From CAVSRC01 sp963830205 (GTDB lineage Bacteria > Pseudomonadota > Alphaproteobacteria > Rhizobiales > Kaistiaceae), in the NCBI GenBank assembly GCA_963830205.1, contig CAWHLP010000041.1, positions 289,417 through 353,416 of the forward strand: DNA of 64,000 nucleotides, given 5' to 3'. Under the pieces are notes generated by a model. The model was not told where the DNA came from, made no database searches, and saw only the letters and a list, made by a program, of their open reading frames with translations. Position numbers and translations under genes: made by a program. Below are positions 46,127 through 55,388 of the stretch, piece after piece (position 1 is the first letter of the stretch; each line of letters opens with the position of its first letter).

Positions 46127-46294
46127 CTTGGAACTCCTGTTGGGACCAGCGCGAACGGGCCGCATTCACCAGCCGCTTCAGTGAACCCTACGCTCGGAGA
46201 TGGTGCGCCGGCAGGATCGGAAACTACTCACCGCCCATCTGGCAGGCAGGTTCTGCCCCCCGCGGCGCATGGCGCGCCGGCGGCTGATTGATGA

Positions 46295-46902
46295 TCACTG
46301 CCGCGTGGCGGCAACTGCCAATCGGGCAAGTGCCGGAAGCGACTTGGATCCGGTTCTCTTCATGATTTCGGCGCGGTGGTTTTCGACGGTCCGTTGGCTG
46401 ATGCCAAGGTCCGCGGCGATGTTCTTGCTGGGGTGGCCGGCAAGAACCAGGTCCATGATCTGGCGCTGTCGCGGCGTGAGGCCGGCGATGTGGCTCGTCG
46501 CTTCCTGTCGCCAAGCGGACAGCTTGGTCGTATCGCTTGAGTGCTCGACTGCGCGCCTGACGTTGCGAGCAGTTCGCCGTGCCCGATCGGCTTTTCGATG
46601 AAGTCGGAGGCGCCTGCCTTCATGGCCTGAACGGCCATGTGCACGTCGCTGTTGCCGGTGATCATGACTGACGGCAGCTGACTACCCACATCTTTCAGAC
46701 GCTGCAGCAATTCGAGCCCGCTCATACCGGGCAAATAGGCATCGACCAGCAGGCAACCCTGGCGTCCCGGACGATAGGATTCGAGGAATGCCTCGCAGTC
46801 CGCATAGTCCTCCACAGTCCAGCCTTCTTCCTCAAGGACGCTGCGAATCAACCCGCGTATCGGGCCGTCATCGTCGACGACATAAATGACAGCCGGCTCC
46901 AT
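46295..46902 (-). pseudogene. FixJ/NarL-type response regulator, one frame break
   Basis: The receiver domain is complete: YVVDDDGPIRG (acidic pocket), LLVDAYLPGMSGLELL (phospho-acceptor Asp), MITGNSD and FIEKPI. A LuxR-type helix-turn-helix follows, LTPRQRQIMDLVLAGHPSKNIAADLGISQRTVENHRAEIM, but in another frame. One base is missing near 46560-46563; restoring it joins GELLA to SVRRAVEHSS and gives about 202 residues, the normal FixJ length. As written, the protein loses its DNA-binding domain. It overlaps the 3' end of the giant kinase gene by about 55 bases on the same strand, so the kinase is its probable partner. Confidence 0.85.
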
Positions 46903-49900
46903 GCCGCTCGGCGCCTCGGCTGGATGTCTGGTTGTGCGGCGACGCCGCGGGATTGAGAAATCGGGAGGAGTTGTTGGACAGCCTGCGCCAGCGCCTTCAG
47001 CTTGACCGGCTTGCTGAGCCGCACACAGTTCTGGCGGCCGATTTCCCGCAACGTGTCCGTCGAGATGTCGCCTGTCAGGATGATGGCCGGGATCTTGCCA
47101 TGAAGTTCTTCGCGTAGTCTCGCGGCGACCTGGAGCCCGTTCATCCCGTTCGGCAGATTGTAATCTGCGAGGATCAGGTCAGGCCGGATCGTCCTGCGCG
47201 CCACCATGTCCAGCGCCACCGTACCGTCCGGGGCCGCTACGGCGTGATGGCCCTCATCCTTGAGGAAGAGCTCCAGAAGCTCGCGGATTTCGGGGTCGTC
47301 CTCGATGACCAAAATCGCCCCGGCGCGCCCCACACCTTCCACTGCCGTGTCAGTGCCTTGACTGTCACGCTCGCCGCGAGGCTTCGGAGCTGCCTTGTCC
47401 ACCGCAAGCGCCACGTCGATGGCGAAGACCGAGCCTTTGTCGAGGCGCGAGCGGACGCGGACATCGTGACCCAGCAAGCTCGCCAGTCGCCTGACAATCG
47501 CAAGGCCGAGGCCGAGGCCGCGGCTGCGCTCGCGCGCACCATTGTCGAGTTGATGGTATTCGTCGAAAATTGCATCGAGTTCGGCCTCCGGTATGCCAAT
47601 TCCGGTGTCCCAAACCTCGATCGCCAGCTTCCCTTCGTGCCGACGGCAACCGAGCAGCACTTTGCCGGACTTGGTATATTTCACCGCGTTGGCAAGCAGG
47701 TTACGAATCATCTGCTCGAGCAGCCGCGGATCGCTGTGGACCGAGAGGCCACACGGGACGACATGCAGCGCAAGACCCTTGGCCTCTGCATGATAGGCGA
47801 ATTCGTCCCTCAGCCGGACGAGCAGATCCTTGATCGGGAAACTGACGAAGTCGGCGCGGACGGTACCCGCCTCGATCTGGTTGATATCGAGCAGCGTGTT
47901 CAACATGCCCGATATCGCAGCCAGCGTTTCGTCGAACCGCACGACGAGCCTCTGAGCCTTTTCCCCTTCGACCGTCTTGGCCAGTAGCCCTTGAACCAGA
48001 GACAGCGTCTGGAGCGGCTGGCGGAGGTCGTGACTGGCGGCGGCGAGGAAACGCGATTTTGCCAGATTGGCCGATTGCGCCTGCTGCTCGGCTGCCTTCA
48101 GCACCTCGGCGGTATGCCTCCGCTCGGTGATGTCGGTGAAGGTGATGACGACGCCCTCAACCACGTCGTCCTGGGTGCGGTAGGGCAATATGCGACGGAT
48201 GTACCAGAGGCCAGTTCCCGCGCCGACCTCGCGCTCGATCGGCACAAAGCTCCGCAGCACCGCCCGGGCGTCGGCTGCAAGCTCGGCATCGGTTGTCAGC
48301 GGACTGAGATCCGCCAGCGGCCTGCCGATATCGCCGGGCAGAATGCCAAAGATCGACCGTGTGGCCGGCGTGAAGAAGCGGATGTTGAGGTCGGAGTCCA
48401 GAAAGAGCGTCGCGACATCGGTGCTGTACAGGACATTTTGCAGATCGTTTGAGGTCGTGCGCTGCTTCTCCAGGGTTTCCTGCAGCTGACCATTGAGGGC
48501 GGTGAGCTCCTCGTTGAGCGACTGCAGTTCCTCCTTGGAGGTCAGCAGTTCCTCGTTGGTCGATTGAAATTCCTCGTTGACCGACAGAGCTTCTTCGTTG
48601 ATCGCCTTCTGCTCTTCACCCGCAGACTCCAGTTCGCGGAGCGCGGCCTGGAGGTCGGCTCTGGCGGCTTCGAGCTCATGCTCGAGTTCGGCGACCCGCG
48701 CGATGTCCGCTGGAACGGTTGGTCCATCCGGTTTGCGAATGTGCTTGGGTTGGTCAACGAAACAAATCAGCAGCAGCTCTTCGCCATCGTTGGCCACAGG
48801 CCGCAAATCGACGCTGAACGAGGCTGCCTTGTCGTCGTCGCTCGTCCGACCGCCGGCGACCACAATCCGCGTGTTCTGCTCGCGCACCCGCTGGATCGCC
48901 GAGCTGAGCTTGATGCGAATGTCGGGACGCACCATGGCGAGCACATCGAATGTGGGGCTCCCCGGCGCTACGCGCAGGTAGCGATCGATCGGTCCGAGGG
49001 TAAAGAGACATTCGCGTTTGCTGTTGATCAGCACGGCCGCGGGCGCAAAGCTGTCCAGCACCAGCCGTCGACACAATTCGGCGAGAGCGACCTGATGCGA
49101 GGCCGCCGCACTTTGACCCGGACGCGCCGCGACATGGGCGATGTCGCCACGGTTCATCGAAAAGCCGAACTCACCCGGCCGGCTGCGGCCAACGCGCCGG
49201 AAGATCCGTTCGGTCTTTGAAATCACCTCGAAGCGGCCGTCAGAGGTATCGACGGTCTCCGAACTGCCGAGCAACAGAATGCCGCCCTCGCGCAGAGCAA
49301 AATGGAACGCCGAGAGTACCTTCGCCTGTGCTTCCGGCCGCAGATAGATCAGCAGATTGCGGCACGAAACCAGGTCCAGGTGGGAGAATGGTGGATCTGC
49401 CAGAACATCCTGGGCCGTGAAGACCACGGTCGCGCGCAGCTCTGGCAATACCCTGTAGCCGTGATCCTCCTTCGCAAAGAATCGGGCGAGTCGGTCCGGC
49501 GAAACCTCTGCCTCAATGGCTTCCGGATAGAAACCCTCTCGGGCGCTGGCGATCGCATCCGAATCGATATCGGAGGCAAAGACCTGAAGCTTGGCGTTGC
49601 TCTTTGCGGCACCGATTGCTTCGCGGAACAGCATGGCGAGGGAGTACGTCTCCTCGCCGGTGCTGCACCCGGCGATCCAGATGCGCAGCGGCTGATCGGG
49701 TGACCGGCGTTGGACGAGATCGGGAACGACCGTCTCTGCCAGGAGATCGAATACCTGTCGGTCGCGGAAGAAGCTCGTGACATGGATGAGGAGGTCGCTT
49801 GCGAGAAGTTCGAGTTCGTCCGGGTTGCTGCGCAGAAGCTCGAGATAGCGCTCCATGCCGTCGGTCTCGACCGCGGCCATCGCCATACGCCGCTCGATCC

Positions 49901-50921
49901 GGCGCTGCAGGGTCCCCGCCTTGTACAGCCTGAAATCGTGACCCGTCGTCGTGTGCAGGAGTTCGATTATCCCGGGCAACCACTCCGGTGCACTATCCTT
50001 CGGGCGTGATCCGTTCTGTTTTCGCGTGAGGACCATCCGCCGGTCGAAGGTAATCAGCGCGTCGGGGATTTTTGCAACCGGCAGCACGAGATCCACAGCG
50101 CCGGTCGCGATGGCGCTCAGCGGCATGCCGTCAAAGCCGGCTTCACCAGGCTCCTGCACGATCACAAGGCCGCCGTTCTCCTTCACGGCCTTCAGTCCGA
50201 GCGTACCGTCGGCGCCGGTTCCCGAAAGGATCACCGCGACGGCCCGTGGGCCGCATTCCTCCGCCAGGGAATACAGCAAGAAGTCAAAGGGCAGGCGCGC
50301 ACCGTGACGGGCCTGAGGCTGCGAAAGGTGGAGGGCGCCGTTGCTGATCGACAGATAGGTCGCCGGTGGAATGACATAAAGATGGTCCGGCTCGAGCGGC
50401 ATTCCGTCGGTCGCCTGGCGCACGACTATCGATGTATGCCCGGCCAGCAGGTCCACCATCATGCTCTCGTGCGTCGGGTCGAGGTGCTGGACCAGAATGA
50501 GAGCCATGCCGTTGCCGGCGGGCAGGCCTTCCATGAGCTTGCTGCACGCCTCCAGGCCACCCGCCGAGGCGCCAATTCCGACAACCGCGAACTGCCCGGC
50601 GCCGCGCGGCGGGCCGCGAGCCGTCAGCGTGCGCCGGCTCGATCCGGGTCGCGCCGCACTTGTCTGTGGTGAACGAGAACGTGGCACTTGCACAGCTTTC
50701 AAAGCGCTGGCGATCAGCGGGAACTTCGGTCGATCCGATGGTGGCCGTAGATTGATCTTATCACGGTTTCCTCCGGGCCGGCCGACACCGCTTGTTAATT
50801 CGGGGCAACCCCCGCCTCCGACGCCGAAGTCCGCGCTTAGCCATCGTTCGGGGGTGAGTATTTTCCGATCCTGTCTTTTGCGGCCCGTGCTCGGATACGG
50901 TCGGGACCACGAAAGAAACAT
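46848..50921 (-). CDS. CheB-CheR-PAS-histidine kinase-receiver fusion protein
   Basis: A single chain of up to 1,357 residues. CheB methylesterase (about 110-290) has GIGASAGG, LVQHLDPTH and SGTGADGTLG. CheR methyltransferase (about 320-590) has RIWIAGCSTGEETYSLAM and SCRNLLIYL. A long coiled coil (about 730-810) contains NEEFQSTNEELLTSKEELQ. A PAS domain (about 820-930) precedes the HisKA box SHDLRQPLQTL, a HATPase with NAVKYT, WDTGIGIP and GLGLGLAIV, and a C-terminal receiver (LVIEDDPEI, ILADYNLPNGMNG, LSKPV). It is soluble, with no membrane spans. The N-terminal 105 residues are low-complexity; the true start may be a GTG near residue 76. It overlaps the FixJ-like gene. Confidence 0.92.
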   Translation of the reverse strand: MFLSWSRPYPSTGRKRQDRKILTPERWLSADFGVGGGGCPELTSGVGRPGGNRDKINLRPPSDRPKFPLIASALKAVQVPRSRSPQTSAARPGSSRRTLTARGPPRGAGQFAVVGIGASAGGLEACSKLMEGLPAGNGMALILVQHLDPTHESMMVDLLAGHTSIVVRQATDGMPLEPDHLYVIPPATYLSISNGALHLSQPQARHGARLPFDFLLYSLAEECGPRAVAVILSGTGADGTLGLKAVKENGGLVIVQEPGEAGFDGMPLSAIATGAVDLVLPVAKIPDALITFDRRMVLTRKQNGSRPKDSAPEWLPGIIELLHTTTGHDFRLYKAGTLQRRIERRMAMAAVETDGMERYLELLRSNPDELELLASDLLIHVTSFFRDRQVFDLLAETVVPDLVQRRSPDQPLRIWIAGCSTGEETYSLAMLFREAIGAAKSNAKLQVFASDIDSDAIASAREGFYPEAIEAEVSPDRLARFFAKEDHGYRVLPELRATVVFTAQDVLADPPFSHLDLVSCRNLLIYLRPEAQAKVLSAFHFALREGGILLLGSSETVDTSDGRFEVISKTERIFRRVGRSRPGEFGFSMNRGDIAHVAARPGQSAAASHQVALAELCRRLVLDSFAPAAVLINSKRECLFTLGPIDRYLRVAPGSPTFDVLAMVRPDIRIKLSSAIQRVREQNTRIVVAGGRTSDDDKAASFSVDLRPVANDGEELLLICFVDQPKHIRKPDGPTVPADIARVAELEHELEAARADLQAALRELESAGEEQKAINEEALSVNEEFQSTNEELLTSKEELQSLNEELTALNGQLQETLEKQRTTSNDLQNVLYSTDVATLFLDSDLNIRFFTPATRSIFGILPGDIGRPLADLSPLTTDAELAADARAVLRSFVPIEREVGAGTGLWYIRRILPYRTQDDVVEGVVITFTDITERRHTAEVLKAAEQQAQSANLAKSRFLAAASHDLRQPLQTLSLVQGLLAKTVEGEKAQRLVVRFDETLAAISGMLNTLLDINQIEAGTVRADFVSFPIKDLLVRLRDEFAYHAEAKGLALHVVPCGLSVHSDPRLLEQMIRNLLANAVKYTKSGKVLLGCRRHEGKLAIEVWDTGIGIPEAELDAIFDEYHQLDNGARERSRGLGLGLAIVRRLASLLGHDVRVRSRLDKGSVFAIDVALAVDKAAPKPRGERDSQGTDTAVEGVGRAGAILVIEDDPEIRELLELFLKDEGHHAVAAPDGTVALDMVARRTIRPDLILADYNLPNGMNGLQVAARLREELHGKIPAIILTGDISTDTLREIGRQNCVRLSKPVKLKALAQAVQQLLPISQSRGVAAQPDIQPRRRAAWSRLSFMSSTMTARYAG

Positions 50922-50939
50922 GCTTTACGGAGAGTTCCC

Positions 50940-51092
50940 ATGACCCTCCTTTTGCTCATTGTTGCCGCCACAACTGCACTGCTGGCGATCGATGCCGGCT
51001 GTTACTTGTGGCTGCGTGCGAACAACGCGCGCCGCGCCTCGCCGGTTCCTCACATCGTAGGCAGTCGCAAGCTACGAGTGCGTTCGGCATAG
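50940..51092 (+). CDS. Small putative membrane peptide
   Basis: A 50-codon frame starting MTLLLLIVAATTALLAIDAG with one predicted span, followed by a basic tail (LRANNARRAS...RSA). ACGGAGAG lies about 6 bases before the ATG. It lies in the divergent gap between the giant kinase and the lone receiver. No family is recognised; reality rests on the ribosome site and the hydrophobic helix only. Confidence 0.4.
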   Translation: MTLLLLIVAATTALLAIDAGCYLWLRANNARRASPVPHIVGSRKLRVRSA

Positions 51093-51121
51093 TGATCGTG
51101 CGGCAATTGGGAGTTGCAACA

Positions 51122-51559
51122 GTGGAGGACGGTCGCTCAAGTGCGCTCCGGGACGCGATTTCCGACGAGCCGCTTCTAGCAGCGAATATTCCAACGCAAA
51201 CGCTCCGTATCCTCCTGGTCGAGGACGAAGCCATCGTCGCCATGCTGTTCGCCGATCTGCTCGTCGCCATGGGGCATGAGGTTTGCGCGATCGAAGCGAC
51301 TGAGGCCGGCGCGGTAACCGCCGCTGTTCGGTGCAGGCCGGACCTGATGATTGTCGACGTGCACCTCATGGACGGAAATGGCGCCTCGGCCGTTGCGGCT
51401 ATCCTCCGCGCCGGGTTCGTTCCGCACGTGCTCGTCAGCGGTGATCCTCTGAGGGCGCAACCACTTGCCCTTGGTTCGGTCGTCCTTCAAAAGCCATTCC
51501 GGGAATCAGACCTGGTTCGGGCAATGGAAAGTGCGCTCGGCGCCAAGGCTTGTGCTTGA
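51122..51559 (+). CDS. Single-domain response regulator
   Basis: A 145-residue receiver with no output domain. LLVEDEAIVAMLFADLL holds the acidic pocket, LMIVDVHLMDGNGASA the phospho-acceptor Asp, HVLVSGDP the conserved Thr/Ser position and VLQKPF the Lys. GTG at 51122 is preferred because GGGAG lies 9 bases upstream; the longer frame from 51008 overlaps a small gene. It probably acts as a phosphate sink or relay in the pathway of the neighbouring kinase, from which it is divergently transcribed. Confidence 0.85.
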   Translation: MEDGRSSALRDAISDEPLLAANIPTQTLRILLVEDEAIVAMLFADLLVAMGHEVCAIEATEAGAVTAAVRCRPDLMIVDVHLMDGNGASAVAAILRAGFVPHVLVSGDPLRAQPLALGSVVLQKPFRESDLVRAMESALGAKACA

Positions 51560-51608
51560 TCGCGCTTGTCAGCAGGAACCACAAGCCGAACTCCTGACAA
51601 CTTGATCT

Positions 51609-51938
51609 TCAGCCTTCTCCGACAGACGTCAAGAACGGCTGGGCTGCGCTCGCTACCGTCGCAAAGTCGGCTCGGAGCTGCGCAAATGACATGCTGCAGT
51701 TCGGATTCTCATGGAGGAGATTTTCGGTCTCCGCGTCGATGTCGAGTACCGTCCCGCTACGCCGCGCCCGCTCAACGAGGCTGATGGCGCGATCCAGCAT
51801 GATCTTGCGATCCTGGGTCTGCCGACGCGCCGATCGCGCCTTGGGAGGCGCAATGGGAACCTTCCGGGTTGCCGAGTGCGACCCGGGCGGCGCGATCATC
51901 ACCGCCGGTCCATCGATGCCGGTCCTCAGGATTTTCAT
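51609..51938 (-). CDS. Conserved-looking small protein of unknown function
   Basis: A 109-residue soluble protein starting MKILRTGIDGPAVMIAPPG. A basic linker (ARSARRQTQDRK) leads into a helical half, DRAISLVERARRSGTVLDIDAETENLLHENP, then MSFAQLRADFATVA. The alternation resembles rhizobial proteins of about 100 residues in stress regions, but I cannot name a family. ATG at 51938 follows AAGGAG about 6 bases upstream, which supports translation. It is convergent with the lone receiver gene. Confidence 0.6.
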   Translation of the reverse strand: MKILRTGIDGPAVMIAPPGSHSATRKVPIAPPKARSARRQTQDRKIMLDRAISLVERARRSGTVLDIDAETENLLHENPNCSMSFAQLRADFATVASAAQPFLTSVGEG

Positions 51939-52337
51939 ACCACTCCTTATCTGGTGTTCGGCAGCCGGCGCCAAGTTCGCACCTCAACAATCAAGGCGAA
52001 GCAGCACAGTCAGGTGAAGTCTGCTATTTGCAGGCAGCCTAACTGCCAGCCCGCGTTGTCAGAAGCATCGGAATATACTTATGCCGGTCGCGGCGATCGG
52101 CCTCTACGCAGGGCCGTTCGATATTCAGCGCGAAGGACTCTTTTATATTTTCTTGCGCAAGTTCTCGAGACCGCCTGGGCCAGTGGTTAGTTATTTGGGA
52201 GAACAGCCGAATAATACACAATAGGTAGATTCCGACTCTGTCATCCTGGTGCCGGAAATCGTATTTTGAGTTTGGCTAATAATTCTCGACGGCAATAGTC
52301 AATCCTCTAAGAATCGTCAAATATTAGGACAAGCACC
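51939..52337. other. Gene-free AT-richer intergenic region
   Basis: These 399 bases contain no plausible gene. Their base composition is visibly more AT-rich than the flanks, especially 52140-52330 (runs such as TTTTATATTTTC and AAATATTAGG). It holds the divergent promoters of the 51609-51938 gene and the BA14K gene. I see no clear palindromic operator or structured RNA. Confidence 0.5.
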
Positions 52338-52769
52338 ATGAAGAAAATCATTTCGACCGTCTCCGCGGCAGCGCTGCTCGGCTTGACCGCGCTCGCGGGG
52401 ATCATGCCGGCTTCAGCGGCTCCGTGGAATTCGCGCAACCAGCCGAACTTTCAGCAGCAGGACCGCTACATCGGGAATTTCTGCGAGAGGAACCCGAATG
52501 CCGGGCAATGCAACGATTGGCGCTCGAACCGCAGCCATTGGAGCAATAGCCAATACCAGGGCTTCTATCGGACTCATCGCAACGACAACGGCTTCGGTGG
52601 CAATCTTGCGGCTGGCCTGTTCGGCTTCGCGGTCGGTGCTGCGTTGACCGGCAGCCCCGGCTACATGAGCGACCATGTCAGCGCCTGCGAAAGCAGGTAT
52701 CGCTCGTACAACGTGCGCACCGACACTTTCCTCGGCTATGACGGCTTCCGTCATGCCTGCCGGCTGTAG
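52338..52769 (+). CDS. BA14K-family exported protein
   Basis: A 143-residue precursor with a signal peptide (MKKIISTVSAAALLGLTALAG, cleavage after ASA). The mature N-terminal part is Asn/Gln/Arg-rich, then there is a Gly-rich segment (GGNLAAGLFGFAVGAAL). The family C-terminus follows: CESRYRSYNVRTDTFLGYDGFRHAC, the Cys-bracketed BA14K motif of Brucella immunoreactive lectin-like proteins. It is exported, and possibly sugar- or envelope-binding. A rho-independent hairpin follows at 52807. Confidence 0.9.
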   Translation: MKKIISTVSAAALLGLTALAGIMPASAAPWNSRNQPNFQQQDRYIGNFCERNPNAGQCNDWRSNRSHWSNSQYQGFYRTHRNDNGFGGNLAAGLFGFAVGAALTGSPGYMSDHVSACESRYRSYNVRTDTFLGYDGFRHACRL

Positions 52770-52806
52770 GCTGCGCCGCCTCCCAACCGAAAACTGAATG
52801 CTGATC

Positions 52807-52836
52807 GAGCCGGCGGCCGTCCACCGCCGGCTCTTT
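52807..52836 (+). terminator. Intrinsic terminator after the BA14K gene
   Basis: GAGCCGGCGG (52807-52816) pairs perfectly with CCGCCGGCTC (52824-52833) around a 7-base loop, followed by TTTCGCTTT. It lies 37 bases after the stop codon. Confidence 0.8.
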
Positions 52837-52987
52837 CGCTTTGGTTCAGGCGACGAGCGGGGCCCGCCCGATTCCCTTTAGGTAGTTTCCGACCCTGACG
52901 CTGCCGGTCATGCAGCGATATGTCCGGCCCAGCAACGCCTCTCGTCGTTTACTGCGATCGATGAAGCGGCGGAATTCGGTGGTTGAA

Positions 52988-53476
52988 ATGACCCGCACTG
53001 TCTCAATTCCCGGCCTTGGTTCCGAGTTCGACGCCTTTCTGTTCGCGCCGATCGGCGAGGAACCAAGCGGCATGCTGCTCAGCGTGGTCTCGGCGCTGGC
53101 ACGCCTCAATGTCGACCCGTGGCAGGAGGCCGGCAAATTGGCTCGCTTGCCCGTCGAGGCAGCGACCCAGCGATTGGCCTCGTTGATTGCCGCTCTTCCC
53201 GAAGCGTCGGGGCCGCGATGGGACCCAGGGGCAATTGCCGCCCGGCTGATCGGGCTTCTGCCTCACCTGGCCGGGCCCAATGGGTCAACAGTTCCGCTTC
53301 CCGGAGCGACGGCGACAAACAAGCCCTCTGCCATGCTCATCTGGGCGATTGTCATGATGCTCGTGCTCAGCGCCCAGTGGATGGCAGCAAGCCATCAACA
53401 ACCGCCAGCGCCCGGCACGGATGCATCGGCTCCGATCTCCAGCACGGTCACGCCCGATGTGCCGCCACGCCCTTAG
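52988..53476 (+). CDS. Membrane-anchored protein of unknown function
   Basis: A 162-residue protein. The N-terminal soluble part (MTRTVSIPGLGSEFDAFLFAPIGEE, then LNVDPWQEAGKLARLPVEAATQRLASLIAAL) looks like a compact helical domain. A C-terminal span (AMLIWAIVMMLVLSAQWMA) is followed by a Pro/Ser/Thr tail. ATG 52988 is the first Met of the protein-like part. I recall similar proteins in rhizobia but no function. It precedes a 59-residue hydrophilic gene on the same strand. Confidence 0.7.
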   Translation: MTRTVSIPGLGSEFDAFLFAPIGEEPSGMLLSVVSALARLNVDPWQEAGKLARLPVEAATQRLASLIAALPEASGPRWDPGAIAARLIGLLPHLAGPNGSTVPLPGATATNKPSAMLIWAIVMMLVLSAQWMAASHQQPPAPGTDASAPISSTVTPDVPPRP

Positions 53477-53486
53477 GGATGACGTC

Positions 53487-53666
53487 ATGACCAACGACAA
53501 GACAAAGCCGGATGCGATTAGCTCGCCCGGGCAGACCCCGCGAGACCTCTCGAAGGCCGGGGTTCCGACCGACCGGCAAACACAGCTTAAGAAGGGCAGT
53601 GAACCCGGCGCGCCGCGCCAACCGGACGAGAACGTGGCCGGACGGCGACCGCTCTTTCGCAATTGA
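53487..53666 (+). CDS. Small hydrophilic protein of unknown function
   Basis: A 59-residue, highly polar protein: MTNDKTKPDAISSPGQTPRDLSKAG, then PTDRQTQLKKGSEPGAPRQPDENVAGRRPLFRN. It is probably disordered. AGGGATGACGTC precedes the ATG, and it starts 10 bases after the preceding gene, suggesting an operon. Nothing further is evident in 53667-53898. Confidence 0.55.
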   Translation: MTNDKTKPDAISSPGQTPRDLSKAGVPTDRQTQLKKGSEPGAPRQPDENVAGRRPLFRN

Positions 53667-53898
53667 GCGAGCAAGGCCGCGACGGCGTCCCGGCATAGTG
53701 GATCCTTCGATCTGCAATGCACCGGTCGGTGCGGCTCTCGCGGATGAAGTTGAGTAGATTCCAACTCTTCAACCCCATTTTGCCCGCGCCTATCGTCCGC
53801 CCCATGAGCTGGACGACGCTCGGGCTCCGCCAGCGCGGCCGTGATCCGGCATAGCTGCGCGCATGGCGCAGCGAAAATCGCAGCGAGGGCATTCCGAT

Positions 53899-55335
53899 AT
53901 GGCACTTCACAAGAGAAACGACATCCGCGACCAGATCGATGCGGACATCTACGGGACGGCGGCCGCCGACGTGTCGGTGCCCAAGTATCGGATGCCTGCG
54001 GGCGAACTGAGGGCCGACGTGGCGCATGCGCTGGTCAGCGACGAACTCATCCTCGACGGCAACGCGCGGCAAAATCTCGCCACGTTCTGTACCACCTACC
54101 TCGACGCCGAGGTTCACCAGCTGATGGACCTGTCGATCGACAAGAACATGATCGACAAGGATGAATACCCGGCCACGGCGGAACTCGAAAAGCGTTGCGT
54201 CCACATTCTTGCCGATCTGTGGAATGCGCCGGAATCGGCCAACGCAACCGGCTGTTCAACCACCGGCTCGAGCGAGGCTGCCATGCTGGGCGGCCTGGCG
54301 CTGAAGCACAAGTGGCGCGAACGGATGAAGGCGGCGGGAAAGCCGACCGACAAGCCCAACCTGGTCACTGGTCCTGTGCAGGTGTGCTGGCACAAGTTCG
54401 CCCGCTATTTCGACGTCGAGCTGCGCGAGATTCCGCTGGAGCACGGCCGGCTGGGCATGACGCCGGAAGAGGCGCTCAAGCGCGTCGATGAAAACACCAT
54501 CGGCGTGATGCCGACCTTTGGTGTGACCTTCACCTGCCAATACGAACCCGTGGCGGAAGTCGCCGATGCCCTGGACCGTCTGGCGCGCGAGAAGCACCTG
54601 GATGTCCCGATCCATGTCGATGCCGCCTCGGGTGGTTTTGTCGCGCCCTTCGTCGAGCCCGACCTCGTCTGGGATTTCCGGATTCCGCGCGTGCATTCGA
54701 TCAACAGCTCGGGCCACAAGTTCGGGCTCGCCCCGCTGGGTGTCGGCTGGGTGCTGTGGCGCGAAGAAGCCGATCTGCCGGAAGATCTGATCTTCTACGT
54801 GAACTACCTGGGCGGCAACATGCCCACCTTCGCGCTGAATTTCTCGCGTCCCGGCGGCCAGATCATCTCCCAATATTATCTGTTCTTGCGGCTGGGGCGC
54901 GACGGCTATCGGCGCATCCAGCAGAACGCCTACGACACCGCGCAATACATCGGCCGGGAGATCCGCAAGATTGGTCCGTTCGAACTCTTCTTCGACGGCT
55001 CCAGCGCCAAGGGCATTCCCGCCGTCTCTTGGGTGATCAAGGACGGCGCCAAGCCGGGCTACACGCTGTTCGATCTCTCCGAGCGGCTGCGCATGCGCGG
55101 CTGGCAGGCCGCGGCATACACGATGCCGCCGAACATCACCGAAGTCGTGGTGATGCGGTTGCTGATCCGGCACGGCTTCAGCCGCGACATGGCCGACATG
55201 CTGCTCGAGGATTTCCGGCGCGCGGTCGATCATCTGCACAAGCATCCCCAGACCAAGCCGACGTCGGCGGCCGAGGGTGCGACCTTCACCCATCATGCCC
55301 TGCCGAAGGAAAAGCTGCCGGCGCGAAGCCGCTGA
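53899..55335 (+). CDS. gadB: Glutamate decarboxylase
   Basis: PLP enzyme converting glutamate plus a cytoplasmic proton to GABA and CO2. The 478 residues parallel E. coli GadB (466), with CTTYLDAEVHQLMDLSIDKNMIDKDEYP, GCSTTGSSEAAMLGGLA, PIHVDAASGGFVAPF and the PLP lysine in INSSGHKFGLAPLG at about residue 274 (276 in E. coli). ATG 53899 gives near-perfect register with E. coli and has GAGGG about 9 bases upstream; an upstream ATG at 53863 is less likely. Followed by gadC after 53 bases, and then a proton-pumping ATPase. Confidence 0.96.
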   Translation: MALHKRNDIRDQIDADIYGTAAADVSVPKYRMPAGELRADVAHALVSDELILDGNARQNLATFCTTYLDAEVHQLMDLSIDKNMIDKDEYPATAELEKRCVHILADLWNAPESANATGCSTTGSSEAAMLGGLALKHKWRERMKAAGKPTDKPNLVTGPVQVCWHKFARYFDVELREIPLEHGRLGMTPEEALKRVDENTIGVMPTFGVTFTCQYEPVAEVADALDRLAREKHLDVPIHVDAASGGFVAPFVEPDLVWDFRIPRVHSINSSGHKFGLAPLGVGWVLWREEADLPEDLIFYVNYLGGNMPTFALNFSRPGGQIISQYYLFLRLGRDGYRRIQQNAYDTAQYIGREIRKIGPFELFFDGSSAKGIPAVSWVIKDGAKPGYTLFDLSERLRMRGWQAAAYTMPPNITEVVVMRLLIRHGFSRDMADMLLEDFRRAVDHLHKHPQTKPTSAAEGATFTHHALPKEKLPARSR

Positions 55336-55388
55336 CCTGAACGGGACGAGGGCGACTTCACGCGCAATCGAGGATTGGAGGCCGTATC

